Origin: Bacillus_BA songklensis | GTDB taxonomy: Bacteria; Bacillota; Bacilli; Bacillales; Bacillaceae_H | Length of the DNA: 64,000 nt | NCBI RefSeq assembly: GCF_042649685.1 | Contig: NZ_JBHRZT010000068.1 | Coordinates: forward strand, 62,001 to 126,000 | Reading direction: 5' to 3' | Notes under the pieces: model-generated | The model's database searches: none | What the model saw: the letters and a program-made list of their open reading frames with translations, nothing else | What the model was told of the DNA's origin: nothing | Made by a program: the position numbers and the translations under genes | Part shown: positions 1 to 9,181 of the stretch, piece by piece | How positions within the stretch are numbered: position 1 is the stretch's first letter | Layout of the letters: every line of letters starts with the position of its first letter

Positions 1-462
1 AACTTTTGAATACATATGATCGGAAGGAAAATCGTTATGTAAAAAATGAAGTAGCTCTTTGACAGATTCAGGCATTTTCCGAACTTGTTCCAAAAAGTTA
101 TCCGAAAGAGCCATCGTTGCTTCAGCAGATCCCCCCGGAGCCCTGCCAATTCCTATATCTATGCGATTTGGAAATAAGGTTGCAAGCATATTATACGTTT
201 CGGCGACTTTATACGGTTTGTAGTGCGGAAGCAAAACGGCTCCAGAACCAAGGCGAATTCTTTCTGTGTTTGCCCCGATGTATCCTAACATGACTTCAGG
301 AGCTGAACAAGAAAGGCCTGAGAAATCATGGTGTTCGGCGATCCAATAGCGCGTGTATCCTAATTTTTCGCCGATTTGCGCAAGTCTCATCGATTCCCGC
401 AATGCTTGCCCGGCGGTTTTTCCGGAAGAAATGGGTGCTTGATCTAAAATGCTTATTTTCAT
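1..462 (-). CDS. Luciferase-like (LLM class) flavin-dependent oxidoreductase, N-terminal part
   Basis: Reading frame runs from an ATG at 462 off the left edge of the window, so only about the first 154 residues are present. They begin MKISILDQAPIS and contain RYWIAEHHD, IGANTERIRLGSGAVLLPHY and GIGRAPGGS, the hallmarks of the bacterial luciferase-like monooxygenase family (FMN-dependent TIM barrel; short-chain group like B. subtilis YceB). A good ribosome site (AGAAGGAA) lies just before the start. Substrate cannot be told. The truncation is a window effect, not a mutation. Confidence 0.9.
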   Translation of the reverse strand, partial: MKISILDQAPISSGKTAGQALRESMRLAQIGEKLGYTRYWIAEHHDFSGLSCSAPEVMLGYIGANTERIRLGSGAVLLPHYKPYKVAETYNMLATLFPNRIDIGIGRAPGGSAEATMALSDNFLEQVRKMPESVKELLHFLHNDFPSDHMYSKV

Positions 463-744
463 AAAGCTATTCCTTCTTTCTACACAATTCCTATGCTTCG
501 ATTACTTGTTTTCCCCTAAATGTTCCTCTTTTACCCTTTAATGATAAAACAGCTTTCCATCGAGGAAAAGTATTCTGCCTTCAACCATTATCCCCTTTCT
601 TTTGTAAATGATGGACCATTTTTTTCAATAACAGCCTTGTTCATGGTCATAAAAAAGCCAGCAAATGGAAAAACTTAAATGAATTGAAATAAGGAAAATA
701 AACAAGGTACTAAAATGCCTACTTAATAAAAAGGAAGTGTTTGC

Positions 745-1032
745 ATGTGGGTTATCAAGACGGAACATAAAAGAGAAGACGGGGGAACCGTTGCGCTTGA
801 GCTGGAAACCGAAGATGGTAAATTTGATGTGAATGTTAGATGGGATGGCTGCATGGAGATTCATGTATATACGGTCACCGAAGAAAACCGCGAACTTAAT
901 GACACGTTCCATACTTGTGACTTAAAGGGATTTATTGAAACATTACAATCATTGAATGGAGTATGCTTAGAGTTTTTCGATGAAGGCAGCTACTGGGAGC
1001 AAGGAGATCCAGAGGACAAAAATGAATCATGA
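745..1032 (+). CDS. Hypothetical acidic protein (95 aa)
   Basis: ATG preceded by AAGGAAG at suitable spacing. The 95-residue product is acidic, has no membrane segment or signal peptide, and alternates short beta-like stretches (GTVALELE, MEIHVYTV). The C-terminus (EQGDPEDKNES) is charged. I recognise no family. It overlaps an opposite-strand frame that looks like a shadow. Stand-alone gene between the oxidoreductase and the hydrolase remnant. Confidence 0.6.
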   Translation: MWVIKTEHKREDGGTVALELETEDGKFDVNVRWDGCMEIHVYTVTEENRELNDTFHTCDLKGFIETLQSLNGVCLEFFDEGSYWEQGDPEDKNES

Positions 1033-1076
1033 AAATGTAGATCCCTATACTCTTTATTGGATATTGCATCATTCAA

Positions 1077-1449
1077 TCATTTCTCGTCATACGCACTCAA
1101 AGCAAAACATCGAAGCTCATTGTTAAACCGGACGGCACTCTCCCAAAAAGGGGAATGCCCTACTTGCGGATAGAAAATGGAGGGATTCAATGACAGCTTG
1201 AATATCATTCGCCCAATTTCGTGAATCATCATATCCAAATCCGGGCTTTTCAGACTGCCGGTGACCCCGAAGATCCATCGTGATAAGCCTGAAATCCACA
1301 CCTAAATCGGAGTGGATTTGTTTTCTCCAACATAATCTTGACTGTGATATCCCATGAATAAAAAGCAGTGGAATACCATGGGGGTTTCCGGTTTCCTCCA
1401 CATAGATTTGGGTATGGGAGCCGCCTGAGATATAATACCCATCATTTAT
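1077..1449 (-). pseudogene. Alpha/beta hydrolase remnant with internal deletion
   Basis: Two frames on the minus strand together give the two ends of an alpha/beta hydrolase. The N-terminal frame shows the oxyanion-hole region (LLFIHGISQS), then LITMDLRGHRQSEKP and DDSRNWANDI up to about residue 90. The C-terminal frame resumes at QVGHSPFWE, containing the catalytic histidine (GHSPFWE), and ends ALSAYDEK. The middle, including the GxSxG nucleophile elbow, is missing and the frame shifts at the joint. The expected start is ATA AAT GAT just after AGAAGG, so the ATG also appears lost. Dead gene. Confidence 0.85.
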
Positions 1450-1524
1450 CCTTCTGCTCCTGTTCGCTGTGATGATATATTTTATGAAGGTTCATTCTTC
1501 TAAAGACTTGTTTATTTCCCCCCT

Positions 1525-2775
1525 TCATTCAGTCCCACTTCTTTTACAAAGGATAGAAGAACCATGGTCGGTTACCGCTTTCTCGTTACTTTTCTTCTTG
1601 GCAAGCAATACGATTGAAATCGAGAGGATCAGAGTGAGCGTCAAGGAAATCACAATCATGTCGATAACCCCTTTCCACCCGAAAGTCGTCCAGAAAACCC
1701 CTCCAGCCGTTCCGCCAGCACTCGAACCGACGTAGTAGAAAAACAAATAAAGCGACGAGGCTTGTGCTTTATCGTGAGTGGCGTGGCGTCCGACCCAGCT
1801 GCTGGCAATCGAGTGGCCGCCAAAAAAGCCAAATGTGAAGATCGCAATACCTGCGATTTTAATCAACAAATGGGTGTTTAACGTGATGATTGCACCAAGA
1901 AACATAATTAAGATTGAAATCCACAGGACTTTGTGACGGCCAAATTGATCCGCCAAACTCCCCATCCAGGTAGAGCTAAACGTCCCGACAAGGTAAACGA
2001 TAAAAATCCAGGCCACCAATGTTTGGCTCAAGGAATAAGGAGGTGCTGTCAATTGAAATCCGATATAATTATACAATGTAACAAAACTGCCCATCAGCAA
2101 AAAACCAATCCCGTATAAACAAAGCAAACCCCGATCCTTAAGATGACTGAGCATCGATTTCATCAACTTCCCCAATTTCAGAGAGCGCGGCTGAAAGTTT
2201 TTGGAAGATGGAAGTGTCACTAAAAATAACACGCTGGCTATGACGCTCAACACACCAACGCCAGCGATTGCCACACGCCAATCAAAGAATTCGGCCAATG
2301 TACCAGTGATGATGCGACCGCCTAAACCGCCTATCGTATTTCCGCTAATATATATACCCATCGCCAGTCCTAAACTGGCTGGATCAATTTCTTCACTAAG
2401 ATAAGCCATTGCGATGGAGGGCAAACCGGCAAAAACAATCCCCTGGAGAATTCTAAAGGCCAACAAAAGATGAAAATTCGGAACGAATATAACAAGTACA
2501 GCCAGCACAGACACGGTGAACATAGAGAATGCCATAATTGGCTTACGCCCCCATGCTTCCGATAATGAACCAATGAGAAGCATGCTGATTGCCAGGGCAA
2601 TCGTCGTTAATGACAGTGATAGGCTGGCCATAGTCGGAGAGATATGAAACTTCTCTGAGAACTCCGGCAGCAACGGCTGTACGCAGTACAGATTGGCAAA
2701 TGTGCAAAAACCGCCCGCAAACAAAGCGAGATTGGCCTTTTGAAAGGCGGGTGTACCCTGCTTGATATAACTCAT
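1525..2775 (-). CDS. MFS transporter, YnfM-like (drug/arabinose efflux type)
   Basis: Major facilitator of 416 residues with 12 predicted membrane helices. The cytoplasmic loop 2-3 motif (GSLSEAWGRKPIM, about residues 68-80) and its half-repeat (GSLADQFGRHKVL, about 273-285) are clear. The N-terminus (ANLYCVQPLLPEFSEKF) matches the YnfM/arabinose-efflux branch, proton-driven exporters of small molecules. Monocistronic. It is followed by a very A/G-rich tail (LLAKKKSNEKAV). Substrate unknown. Confidence 0.9.
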   Translation of the reverse strand: MSYIKQGTPAFQKANLALFAGGFCTFANLYCVQPLLPEFSEKFHISPTMASLSLSLTTIALAISMLLIGSLSEAWGRKPIMAFSMFTVSVLAVLVIFVPNFHLLLAFRILQGIVFAGLPSIAMAYLSEEIDPASLGLAMGIYISGNTIGGLGGRIITGTLAEFFDWRVAIAGVGVLSVIASVLFLVTLPSSKNFQPRSLKLGKLMKSMLSHLKDRGLLCLYGIGFLLMGSFVTLYNYIGFQLTAPPYSLSQTLVAWIFIVYLVGTFSSTWMGSLADQFGRHKVLWISILIMFLGAIITLNTHLLIKIAGIAIFTFGFFGGHSIASSWVGRHATHDKAQASSLYLFFYYVGSSAGGTAGGVFWTTFGWKGVIDMIVISLTLTLILSISIVLLAKKKSNEKAVTDHGSSILCKRSGTE

Positions 2776-2990
2776 GATTCAGTCACTTCCTATTGCTGAT
2801 TTTATCTATTTCTTTGAGTTTCTAAGTATCTTATAATCTTCTCTTTTCACGAATGCCTCCAAGATTTATCATAATAGTTTCAGACAGTATCGTCCAATGC
2901 ATTATTTTGATTATTTTCATGCACACTGGTTATGGAAAAAAGTTGATTTCACCTCATATATTGGTAAATTATAAGAGGGGAGTGATAAAA

Positions 2991-4676
2991 ATGCTAAACA
3001 AAGATCAGTTAGAGGAAAGAGTTCAAAGCCTGGAAAGAGAAGTCGATGAATTAAAAACCAGAATCCATCAACTAGAAAATAAAATGTATTTTGGGGATGA
3101 AAGACCTTTTCCACAAAAAATAAAACCAGACACTCAAGCCAAAAAACCTATCACCAACCGTTCGAAAGAAAAAGTTCAATCCGCCCCCCTTCAACAAAAG
3201 AAAGTGAATCGATCATCTACTGATTGGGAAAAAGCCTTGTTTCAAGTGTGGATGCCCCGCTTATTCATTTTTGTTTTCATCATGGGTGTATTATGGGCAT
3301 TTAAAGCGGCTTCCGATTATGGACTTATTAACGAAACAGCTAAAATAGCTTTTGGTTTTGTTGCTTCGGGTTTGCTTTTATATTTTGGCCGCAAACAGAT
3401 GAAGCAAGACCGTGCAAAGCTAGGCTATGTCTTGTTAGGCGGTTCTATTCCATTGCTGATGCTCACGACATTTGCTATGCACTCGTTATATGGAATGGTC
3501 GGTCCGGCGGCCGCTTTCGTGCTGAACGCAGTATGGATTGCGCTTGGTTTAACGTTAACGAAGAACTATCAATCTGAGGTATTAGGAATGATCAGCATGG
3601 TTGGCGGTGTATTAGTTCCTTTCTTAATTGAAAGTGAAACGCCTAACCCCTATGTATTTTTAGGATACGAAACGGTTTTATATCTGTTGTTCCTATCATT
3701 ATCTATTCGATTTCATTATATGATGATTTATTATGGCTCTTCCATTCTGTTGAATGCCGCTTTGTATGTATTTTATAGCTTTGCCGGCAGCTTTGATCCA
3801 GGATCTTCAGTTGCCATTCCGATTATCATTCAATATGTATTTCTTCTATACTACTTTGTAAAAGCAAAAACACGGGTAGCTTCTCAAGCAAACACACTAT
3901 TAACGAGCTTATTTGTAACGTATGTATGGGTGAATGGGACGTTTACAGATGGTGGTATTACTCTGTTCCTAGTATCGTTTATATTCATCTACGCTGTTTT
4001 TTCTTATATGAGGAGAAGTGAACCCGAAAAAGCGGCGATGTTTGATATTCATTTAATTGTTTTAATAGCTTTCTTTATTATCCATACGGTAGATGAACGA
4101 CTAATCACAAGTCTGTTATTAATACAGGGAGCAGCGGCTTACTACTCCTCATTAAAATATCCAAGTTTATTGAAAAAAATCATTTCCCTGTTTATTTATA
4201 TCATGGCCGGTTTCACGGTGTTGTTTAAAGGAGTGATTGACGAAGTCATCTCGATTGAAACGTTTGATTGGATTGTGTTGCTTGTTACGTTTGCTGCAGG
4301 AGCGAAACTGATGCGTAAACATGAAAAAATCAAGCATGAACGCTTTATGACCATCAGTAGTGCGGTATTCGCCGTTCTTACCCTTATCTTTACAACACAG
4401 TTTACAATGGCTTGCGTACATGACATGAACGATAATAGCCAACGTTTGATTTTAACGTTTGTATGGATGGTGATGTCAATTGCTTCGATTGCAGCGGGCG
4501 TATTGAAAGAGAGTACACAAGCCAAGTATATCGGGGTATCACTTCTGATTCTGACCCTTCTTAAATTAGCGCTATTGGATATCCCATACATTCCTTTATT
4601 TATCCGGGCAATTTTATTCATTGCCCTCGGTTTTGTAGGATTGATAGTTTCAAGAATTTTTTACAGGAAGAAGTAA
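2991..4676 (+). CDS. DUF2339 family polytopic membrane protein
   Basis: Start chosen at ATG 2991 because GAGGGGAGTG lies 4-13 bases upstream; the open frame continues further 5' but without a ribosome site. The 561-residue product opens with a coiled coil (EERVQSLEREVDELKTRIHQ), a basic Pro/Lys linker to about residue 75, then roughly 15 or more hydrophobic segments to the end. This is the DUF2339 architecture. Function of the family is unknown. Monocistronic and followed by a hairpin at 4690-4742. Confidence 0.85.
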   Translation: MLNKDQLEERVQSLEREVDELKTRIHQLENKMYFGDERPFPQKIKPDTQAKKPITNRSKEKVQSAPLQQKKVNRSSTDWEKALFQVWMPRLFIFVFIMGVLWAFKAASDYGLINETAKIAFGFVASGLLLYFGRKQMKQDRAKLGYVLLGGSIPLLMLTTFAMHSLYGMVGPAAAFVLNAVWIALGLTLTKNYQSEVLGMISMVGGVLVPFLIESETPNPYVFLGYETVLYLLFLSLSIRFHYMMIYYGSSILLNAALYVFYSFAGSFDPGSSVAIPIIIQYVFLLYYFVKAKTRVASQANTLLTSLFVTYVWVNGTFTDGGITLFLVSFIFIYAVFSYMRRSEPEKAAMFDIHLIVLIAFFIIHTVDERLITSLLLIQGAAAYYSSLKYPSLLKKIISLFIYIMAGFTVLFKGVIDEVISIETFDWIVLLVTFAAGAKLMRKHEKIKHERFMTISSAVFAVLTLIFTTQFTMACVHDMNDNSQRLILTFVWMVMSIASIAAGVLKESTQAKYIGVSLLILTLLKLALLDIPYIPLFIRAILFIALGFVGLIVSRIFYRKK

Positions 4677-4689
4677 AAGTTGGCGCTGC

Positions 4690-4742
4690 GATGAACCGTC
4701 ATCAAAATTCAAGAAAATCAAAGATTTCAGTGACGGTTCATC
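4690..4742. repeat. Hairpin repeat H1 (CCGTCA family), possible terminator
   Basis: GATGAACCGTCA pairs perfectly with TGACGGTTCATC across a 29-base loop that contains AAAATCAAAGA. The same stem core and loop text recur at 28766-28824, and a shorter version sits at 6447-6490. It lies between the convergent DUF2339 and map genes, so it could end both transcripts, but it has no run of T. Confidence 0.7.
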
Positions 4743-4844
4743 ACAGAAAAATAGATTATTGTCATGCTCTGAAGGCTTTTGAGCCAGCCCCTATCTTGCC
4801 ATATTGTCAAATTTGTTAGCTTCACCGCCGCTTTTGACCGTCTT

Positions 4845-5591
4845 CTATTGCTGTGTCAATACTAAAGGCCCTTCTTTCGTTATTGCGATGGTGTGTTCAT
4901 ATTGTGCTGACAGCTTTCCGTCAGCAGTTCTTGCCGTCCAGCCGTTTGGGTCCATCTTGCTTTTCCATGTCCCTACATTCAGCATCGGTTCAATGGTGAT
5001 GACCATTCCTTCTTTTAACCGCATTCCTTTGCCGGGCTTGCCGTAATGGAGGACAGTCGGATCTTCGTGCATTGATTTCCCGATGCCGTGCCCTGTAAAC
5101 TCCCTTACAACCGAGAAATTCTCAGCTTCTGCATAGCTTTGGATGGCATGGCCGATATCCCCGAGCCGATTGCCTGGAACCGCTTGTTCAATTCCTCTAT
5201 AAAGGGCGTTTTCCGTTACCGTTAATAACTTTTGGGCCTGCTCCGAAATCTTCCCTACCGTATGGGTCCAGGCAGAATCAGCAAGAGCGCCGTTTAAGTT
5301 TACCACCATATCAATAGTGACAATATCTCCTTCTTTAAGTGGCTTGTCACTCGGAAAGCCATGACATATTTCATCATTTACAGAAGCACAAGTCGCATAT
5401 GGAAAACCGTGGTAACCCTTCTGCTCTGGTGTGGCACCGTGCTTCTCCAGATAATCTTCAACAAATTGATCGATTTCTAATGTTGTGATACCTGGTTTAA
5501 TGATTTTAGCAATTTCTTTATGACAGGAAGCCAATAGTTTACCCGCTTCGTGCATTAAATTGATTTCTCTTTCACTTTTTAACGTAATCAT
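4845..5591 (-). CDS. map: Methionine aminopeptidase, type I
   Basis: Removes the initiator methionine from new proteins in the cytoplasm. The 248-residue length is that of bacterial type I enzymes. Metal ligands are visible as D in TIDMVV, D in LADSAWT, H in TGHGIG, E in ITIEPM and E in YEHTIAI. The ASVNDEICHGFP region is closer to B. subtilis MapB (YflG) than to the MapA beside infA, so this is probably a second copy. Start set at ATG 5591 with TAGGAGAG upstream; the longer frame has no ribosome site. Lies 29 bases behind a TetR gene, likely cotranscribed. Confidence 0.93.
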   Translation of the reverse strand: MITLKSEREINLMHEAGKLLASCHKEIAKIIKPGITTLEIDQFVEDYLEKHGATPEQKGYHGFPYATCASVNDEICHGFPSDKPLKEGDIVTIDMVVNLNGALADSAWTHTVGKISEQAQKLLTVTENALYRGIEQAVPGNRLGDIGHAIQSYAEAENFSVVREFTGHGIGKSMHEDPTVLHYGKPGKGMRLKEGMVITIEPMLNVGTWKSKMDPNGWTARTADGKLSAQYEHTIAITKEGPLVLTQQ

Positions 5592-5620
5592 ATGGATGAT
5601 CTCTCCTAAGAATATAAAAA

Positions 5621-6241
5621 TTATCGTTTTATGCCCTTTATTAACATCGTCACAATTTCCTTGGCCCAATTAGGTTGAAGGGTTTGGATCATCTTTCTAT
5701 TTTTTACTTGCGACGCTATCGTTCCTATCAAAGAACCAAAAAAGAAATTGCATGCTGTATCTGCATCAATTCCCATTATTTCTTTACAGGCAACTCCTTC
5801 TTTCATAACCTTGATTATCGGACTATAAAGATTGGTTTGAAATTCCCCTCGTAACTTATCAATATTGCGGACTGGTATAGTCTCTGTTCCATATAAAAAG
5901 TTTTTATATAGTATATATATAAAAGGCTTTTCTAAACATCTTTCCATAAAATGCACAGCATATTGCTCCAGGCGAACAATCGGACTTGTATCTTCAGTTA
6001 TGGCAGCACTGGTTATTTTCTCCGCTTCATCAAATGCATCATCAAGCAATTCTTCTAATAAGGATAACTTGTTGTTATAGTAATGATAAATCGTTCCCCT
6101 GCCAAGTTCCGCTGCTTTCGCTATATCTCCCATTTCCATTTGCAATCCCTTTTCAAGGTACACGTTTGCTGCTGTTTCTTTAATTTGTAAAATCCTTCTC
6201 CTTCTTATAGCTTCATTTTGTTCCTTTGTACGAGGAGTCAT
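5621..6241 (-). CDS. TetR/AcrR family transcriptional regulator
   Basis: 206 residues. The N-terminal HTH (about 18-62) has the TetR pattern GDIAKAAELGRGTIYHYYNN followed by a helical ligand-binding domain. Start chosen at ATG 6241 because AAGGGTGG stands just before it; an ATG 21 bases upstream lacks a ribosome site. First gene of a probable two-gene unit with map. The AT-rich region 6245-6300 upstream, with short dyads around ACATGT, is the likely promoter and autoregulatory site. Ligand unknown. Confidence 0.88.
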   Translation of the reverse strand: MTPRTKEQNEAIRRRRILQIKETAANVYLEKGLQMEMGDIAKAAELGRGTIYHYYNNKLSLLEELLDDAFDEAEKITSAAITEDTSPIVRLEQYAVHFMERCLEKPFIYILYKNFLYGTETIPVRNIDKLRGEFQTNLYSPIIKVMKEGVACKEIMGIDADTACNFFFGSLIGTIASQVKNRKMIQTLQPNWAKEIVTMLIKGIKR

Positions 6242-6446
6242 TTTACCACCCTTTTTAGACATTCATACATGTCGATATAACGCCCTGTTTCATATTATAG
6301 CACGTCCCGGCAACTTGCAAATCATAATAAAATGAAACTTTACGTTATAAACGGCATTCCTTCGAAAGCAATGATCATGATAACTGGTTGTATAACAAGC
6401 AGGGTATGGCTCAAAAGTTCAAAAAGATGATAAGTTTTAAAACGGA

Positions 6447-6490
6447 AAAGAACCGTCATCGAAATCCCTGATTTGTAATGACGGTTCTTT
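6447..6490. repeat. Hairpin H2 (CCGTCA family), terminator-like
   Basis: AAAGAACCGTCAT pairs with ATGACGGTTCTTT over an 18-base loop and runs into TTTTT on the plus strand. The stem core AACCGTCAT is shared with H1 at 4690. There is no plus-strand gene immediately upstream, so it may be the tail of a lost gene or a dispersed repeat. Confidence 0.65.
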
Positions 6491-6496
6491 TTAAAG

Positions 6497-6577
6497 ATTT
6501 ATTTATATATAAATCCACGTAAATCATTTGACATAAATAAAAAGCATTTATGTCAAATGATTTACGCATAAGCGGCT
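6497..6577 (-). repeat. 3' half of the 210-bp two-hairpin repeat (copy R1)
   Basis: Perfect 20-bp inverted repeat (6519-6538 with 6546-6565, 7-base loop) followed by GCATAAGCGGCT. Read on the minus strand this is the 3' hairpin of the element found in full at 51437-51857 and 61020-61230. It sits just behind the oligo-1,6-glucosidase gene and could act as the operon's terminator. Confidence 0.8.
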
Positions 6578-6617
6578 ATATCCAAGTCGAATCGATTTTT
6601 TGTACCAGACCCATTTT

Positions 6618-8246
6618 TTATTCTTTCCCCCGCAATCGATAAATTCTTGATTCATACGGCTGCAGTGTAAATGAATCGATGGATTCATCAGCGTTAGCGG
6701 GATAATTTGCGAGAAGCAGCTCTTTTGCCTGGTAGGAAATAAAATCTGGCAATTTAAATTCCGCCGGCTGGTCAGAAATGTTAAGAATAACCAACCATCT
6801 CTCTTTTTCCAATGAACGCAAATAAGAATAAATCTGCAGGTCTTCCTCTAAAATCGGTTCATATGTACCATAAACCATCACTTCATTTTCTTTTCGAAGC
6901 CGAATTAACTTTTGATAAAAATAAAAAACGGAATCCGGGTCTGCCAGGGCCTGCTCTACATTAATTTTTTTATAGTTTGGATTCACCTTTATCCAAGGCG
7001 TGCCAGAAGTGAAGCCAGCATTCTCGGTGTCGTTCCATTGAACGGGTGTTCTGGAATTATCGCGAGAAAGCGGAAGAAGGCTTTCAAATACTTCTCTTGG
7101 ATTTCCCCCTTTTTCAACTTCTTCCATATACTTGTTTTTCATGGCAATATCATTATAATCGTCAATCGATTCAAATCTGACACCTGTCATGCCAATCTCT
7201 TCCCCTTGATAAATATAAGGCATGCCCGGCAAAGTGTGCAGGAGGGCAGCAAAGCATTTAGCTGATTCCACACGGTACGTTGTATCATTTCCAAATCGAG
7301 TAACAAGACGGGTATGATCATGGTTGTTAAGAAACTGGGAATTCCATCCTTTTCCCCATAAACCCTCATACCATCTCTTTTGAATTTCTTTGACTTTCAT
7401 CATGTCCCATGATTCCATATAATCGCAAACTTCGAAATGGAACAAAGTATGAAGTTCCCCTCGATTTTCTCCTACATAAAGCACGCCGTCTTCAGGAGTG
7501 ACAAACGGGATTTCCCCTACTGTGAAAATATCATAGTGTTTCAGCACTTTTTCATGCATTTCCTGTAAATATTCATGAATTCCCGGATTGTTTCCCAAAT
7601 ACGATATATCTTGGGGGTTTTGGGCATCTGGAAATCCATCTATTTTCGCTAAAAGATTAATGACATCCATTCGAAACCCGTCTATCCCTTTATCCAGCCA
7701 AAAGCGCATCATGCGATATATTTCTTCGCGTACTTTTGGGTTCTTCCAGTTTAAATCCGGCTGTTCAACAGCAAAGGAATGAAAATAGTACTCGCCTGTT
7801 AATTCATCATATTCCCACGTGGAAGGAGTAAAATAAGAACGCCAATTATTCTTTTCCTTCCTCCATATATAATAATCCCGCTTGGGGTTATCTTTTGATG
7901 AACGTGACTCTAAAAACCACGGGTGCTGGTTGGATGTGTGGTTAACGACTAAATCCATGATTAATTTCATTCCTCTTGTATGTACTTCATGGATGAGCCG
8001 ATCAAAGATCGCTATATTTCCTGCTTTTGGCATGATCGATTCATAATTGGAAATATCATATCCATTATCGACATCCGGTGACTCATAACAAGGATTCAGC
8101 CAGATTACATCTGCTCCCAGTTCTTGAATATAGTCTAATTTTTGAATAACTCCTTCCAAGTCTCCATATCCGTCACCGTCTGTGTCATAAAAGCTTCGCC
8201 AATATACTTGATAAACAACTGCCTCTTTCCACCATGTTTTCTTCAT
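6618..8246 (-). CDS. Oligo-1,6-glucosidase / alpha-glucosidase, GH13
   Basis: Hydrolyses terminal alpha-1,6 or alpha-1,4 glucosidic bonds of imported oligosaccharides in the cytoplasm. The four GH13 regions are present: DLVVNHTS, GFRMDVIN (nucleophile Asp), VGEIPF (acid/base Glu) and FLNNHDHTR (transition-state Asp). Start set at ATG 8246 (MKKTWWKEAVVYQ is the family N-terminus; GGAGAG upstream). An in-frame ATG at 8282 also has a GGAG and cannot be ruled out. 542 residues, normal for the family. Last gene of the sugar cluster. Alternative: trehalose-6-phosphate hydrolase, less likely without a PTS. Confidence 0.92.
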   Translation of the reverse strand: MKKTWWKEAVVYQVYWRSFYDTDGDGYGDLEGVIQKLDYIQELGADVIWLNPCYESPDVDNGYDISNYESIMPKAGNIAIFDRLIHEVHTRGMKLIMDLVVNHTSNQHPWFLESRSSKDNPKRDYYIWRKEKNNWRSYFTPSTWEYDELTGEYYFHSFAVEQPDLNWKNPKVREEIYRMMRFWLDKGIDGFRMDVINLLAKIDGFPDAQNPQDISYLGNNPGIHEYLQEMHEKVLKHYDIFTVGEIPFVTPEDGVLYVGENRGELHTLFHFEVCDYMESWDMMKVKEIQKRWYEGLWGKGWNSQFLNNHDHTRLVTRFGNDTTYRVESAKCFAALLHTLPGMPYIYQGEEIGMTGVRFESIDDYNDIAMKNKYMEEVEKGGNPREVFESLLPLSRDNSRTPVQWNDTENAGFTSGTPWIKVNPNYKKINVEQALADPDSVFYFYQKLIRLRKENEVMVYGTYEPILEEDLQIYSYLRSLEKERWLVILNISDQPAEFKLPDFISYQAKELLLANYPANADESIDSFTLQPYESRIYRLRGKE

Positions 8247-8343
8247 ACTCTCTCTCCATTCATTTTTCCAGCTCTCGTTCATGTTCATAACTCCAACTTT
8301 TTTGCTGTCCCGTTTTTTCTCCTGCCTCTATCATCCACATAAA

Positions 8344-9168
8344 TTATTTTTCTCCTGTAAACGTAATCCCTTTTACAAAGTAACGATTAAAAAACGCATA
8401 TAAAATCAACACCGGCATTGTAAAGACCATGGATGCAGCCATAATATAGTTCCAGTAGCTTATGAACTGTCCTTTAAACGTATTCAAGCCTAAAGGGAGC
8501 GTGAACATTTCCACATCTGACATGACGATGAGGGGCCTCATAAAGTCATTCCAGAAGCCCATGAACACAAAAATTGCTTGTGCCGCTAAAGCGGGCTTCG
8601 CTAATGGTAAAACAATGCGGAAGAACGTTCCCAGTTTCGTTAATCCGTCAAGCGAGGCCGCTTCTTCCAGCTCTTTCGGGAAGTTGAGGAAGAATTGGCG
8701 CATCATGAAAATGAACGTGGCATTGATCATGGATGGCACAATCATTCCCTGGTATGTATTCAGCCATCCCAGATTCTTAAGAATCAAAAAGTTCGGAATC
8801 ATCGTTACCTGCACCGGAATCATAAGGACCGCCAAAATAATGATGAACAAACTTTTCTTGCCCGGAAAGCTCAGCCGTGCCAAAGCGTACCCTGCCATGG
8901 AATTAAATAAAAGATTCAATATCGTTCCTACAACGGCAATAAATAGACTATTAAACAACCATCTGGGAAAATACTCTTGTTGTATGAAAATTTGTTTATA
9001 ATTATCAAGTGTAAAATCTTTCGGCCAAAAATTGATTGTCCCTTGTACAATTTCTTCTAATGTTTTAAAAGAAGATGAAAGGGCCCACAAAAACGGAATG
9101 AGTGTGCTAATGGCATACAATACAAGGATTGTATATAAAATCACTTTTCCGACCCTATTTTTCTTCAT
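8344..9168 (-). CDS. Carbohydrate ABC transporter permease, MalG type
   Basis: 274 residues with six predicted membrane helices. The EAA loop that docks the ATPase is clear (EELEEAASLDGLTKLGTFFR, about residues 180-199). MalG-like short N-terminus (KVILYTILVLYAISTLIPFLW). GGGGGGAG precedes the start. Thirteen bases downstream of the partner permease, so cotranscribed. No ATPase gene lies in the cluster, so a shared MsmX-type ATPase encoded elsewhere is the likely partner. Confidence 0.92.
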   Translation of the reverse strand: MKKNRVGKVILYTILVLYAISTLIPFLWALSSSFKTLEEIVQGTINFWPKDFTLDNYKQIFIQQEYFPRWLFNSLFIAVVGTILNLLFNSMAGYALARLSFPGKKSLFIIILAVLMIPVQVTMIPNFLILKNLGWLNTYQGMIVPSMINATFIFMMRQFFLNFPKELEEAASLDGLTKLGTFFRIVLPLAKPALAAQAIFVFMGFWNDFMRPLIVMSDVEMFTLPLGLNTFKGQFISYWNYIMAASMVFTMPVLILYAFFNRYFVKGITFTGEK

Positions 9169-9181
9169 TCTATTCTCCCCC

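Noticed and set aside
8462..9001. 179-aa ORF on the plus strand
   Set aside because: Antisense to the MalG-type permease, basic and motif-free; a shadow despite its length.
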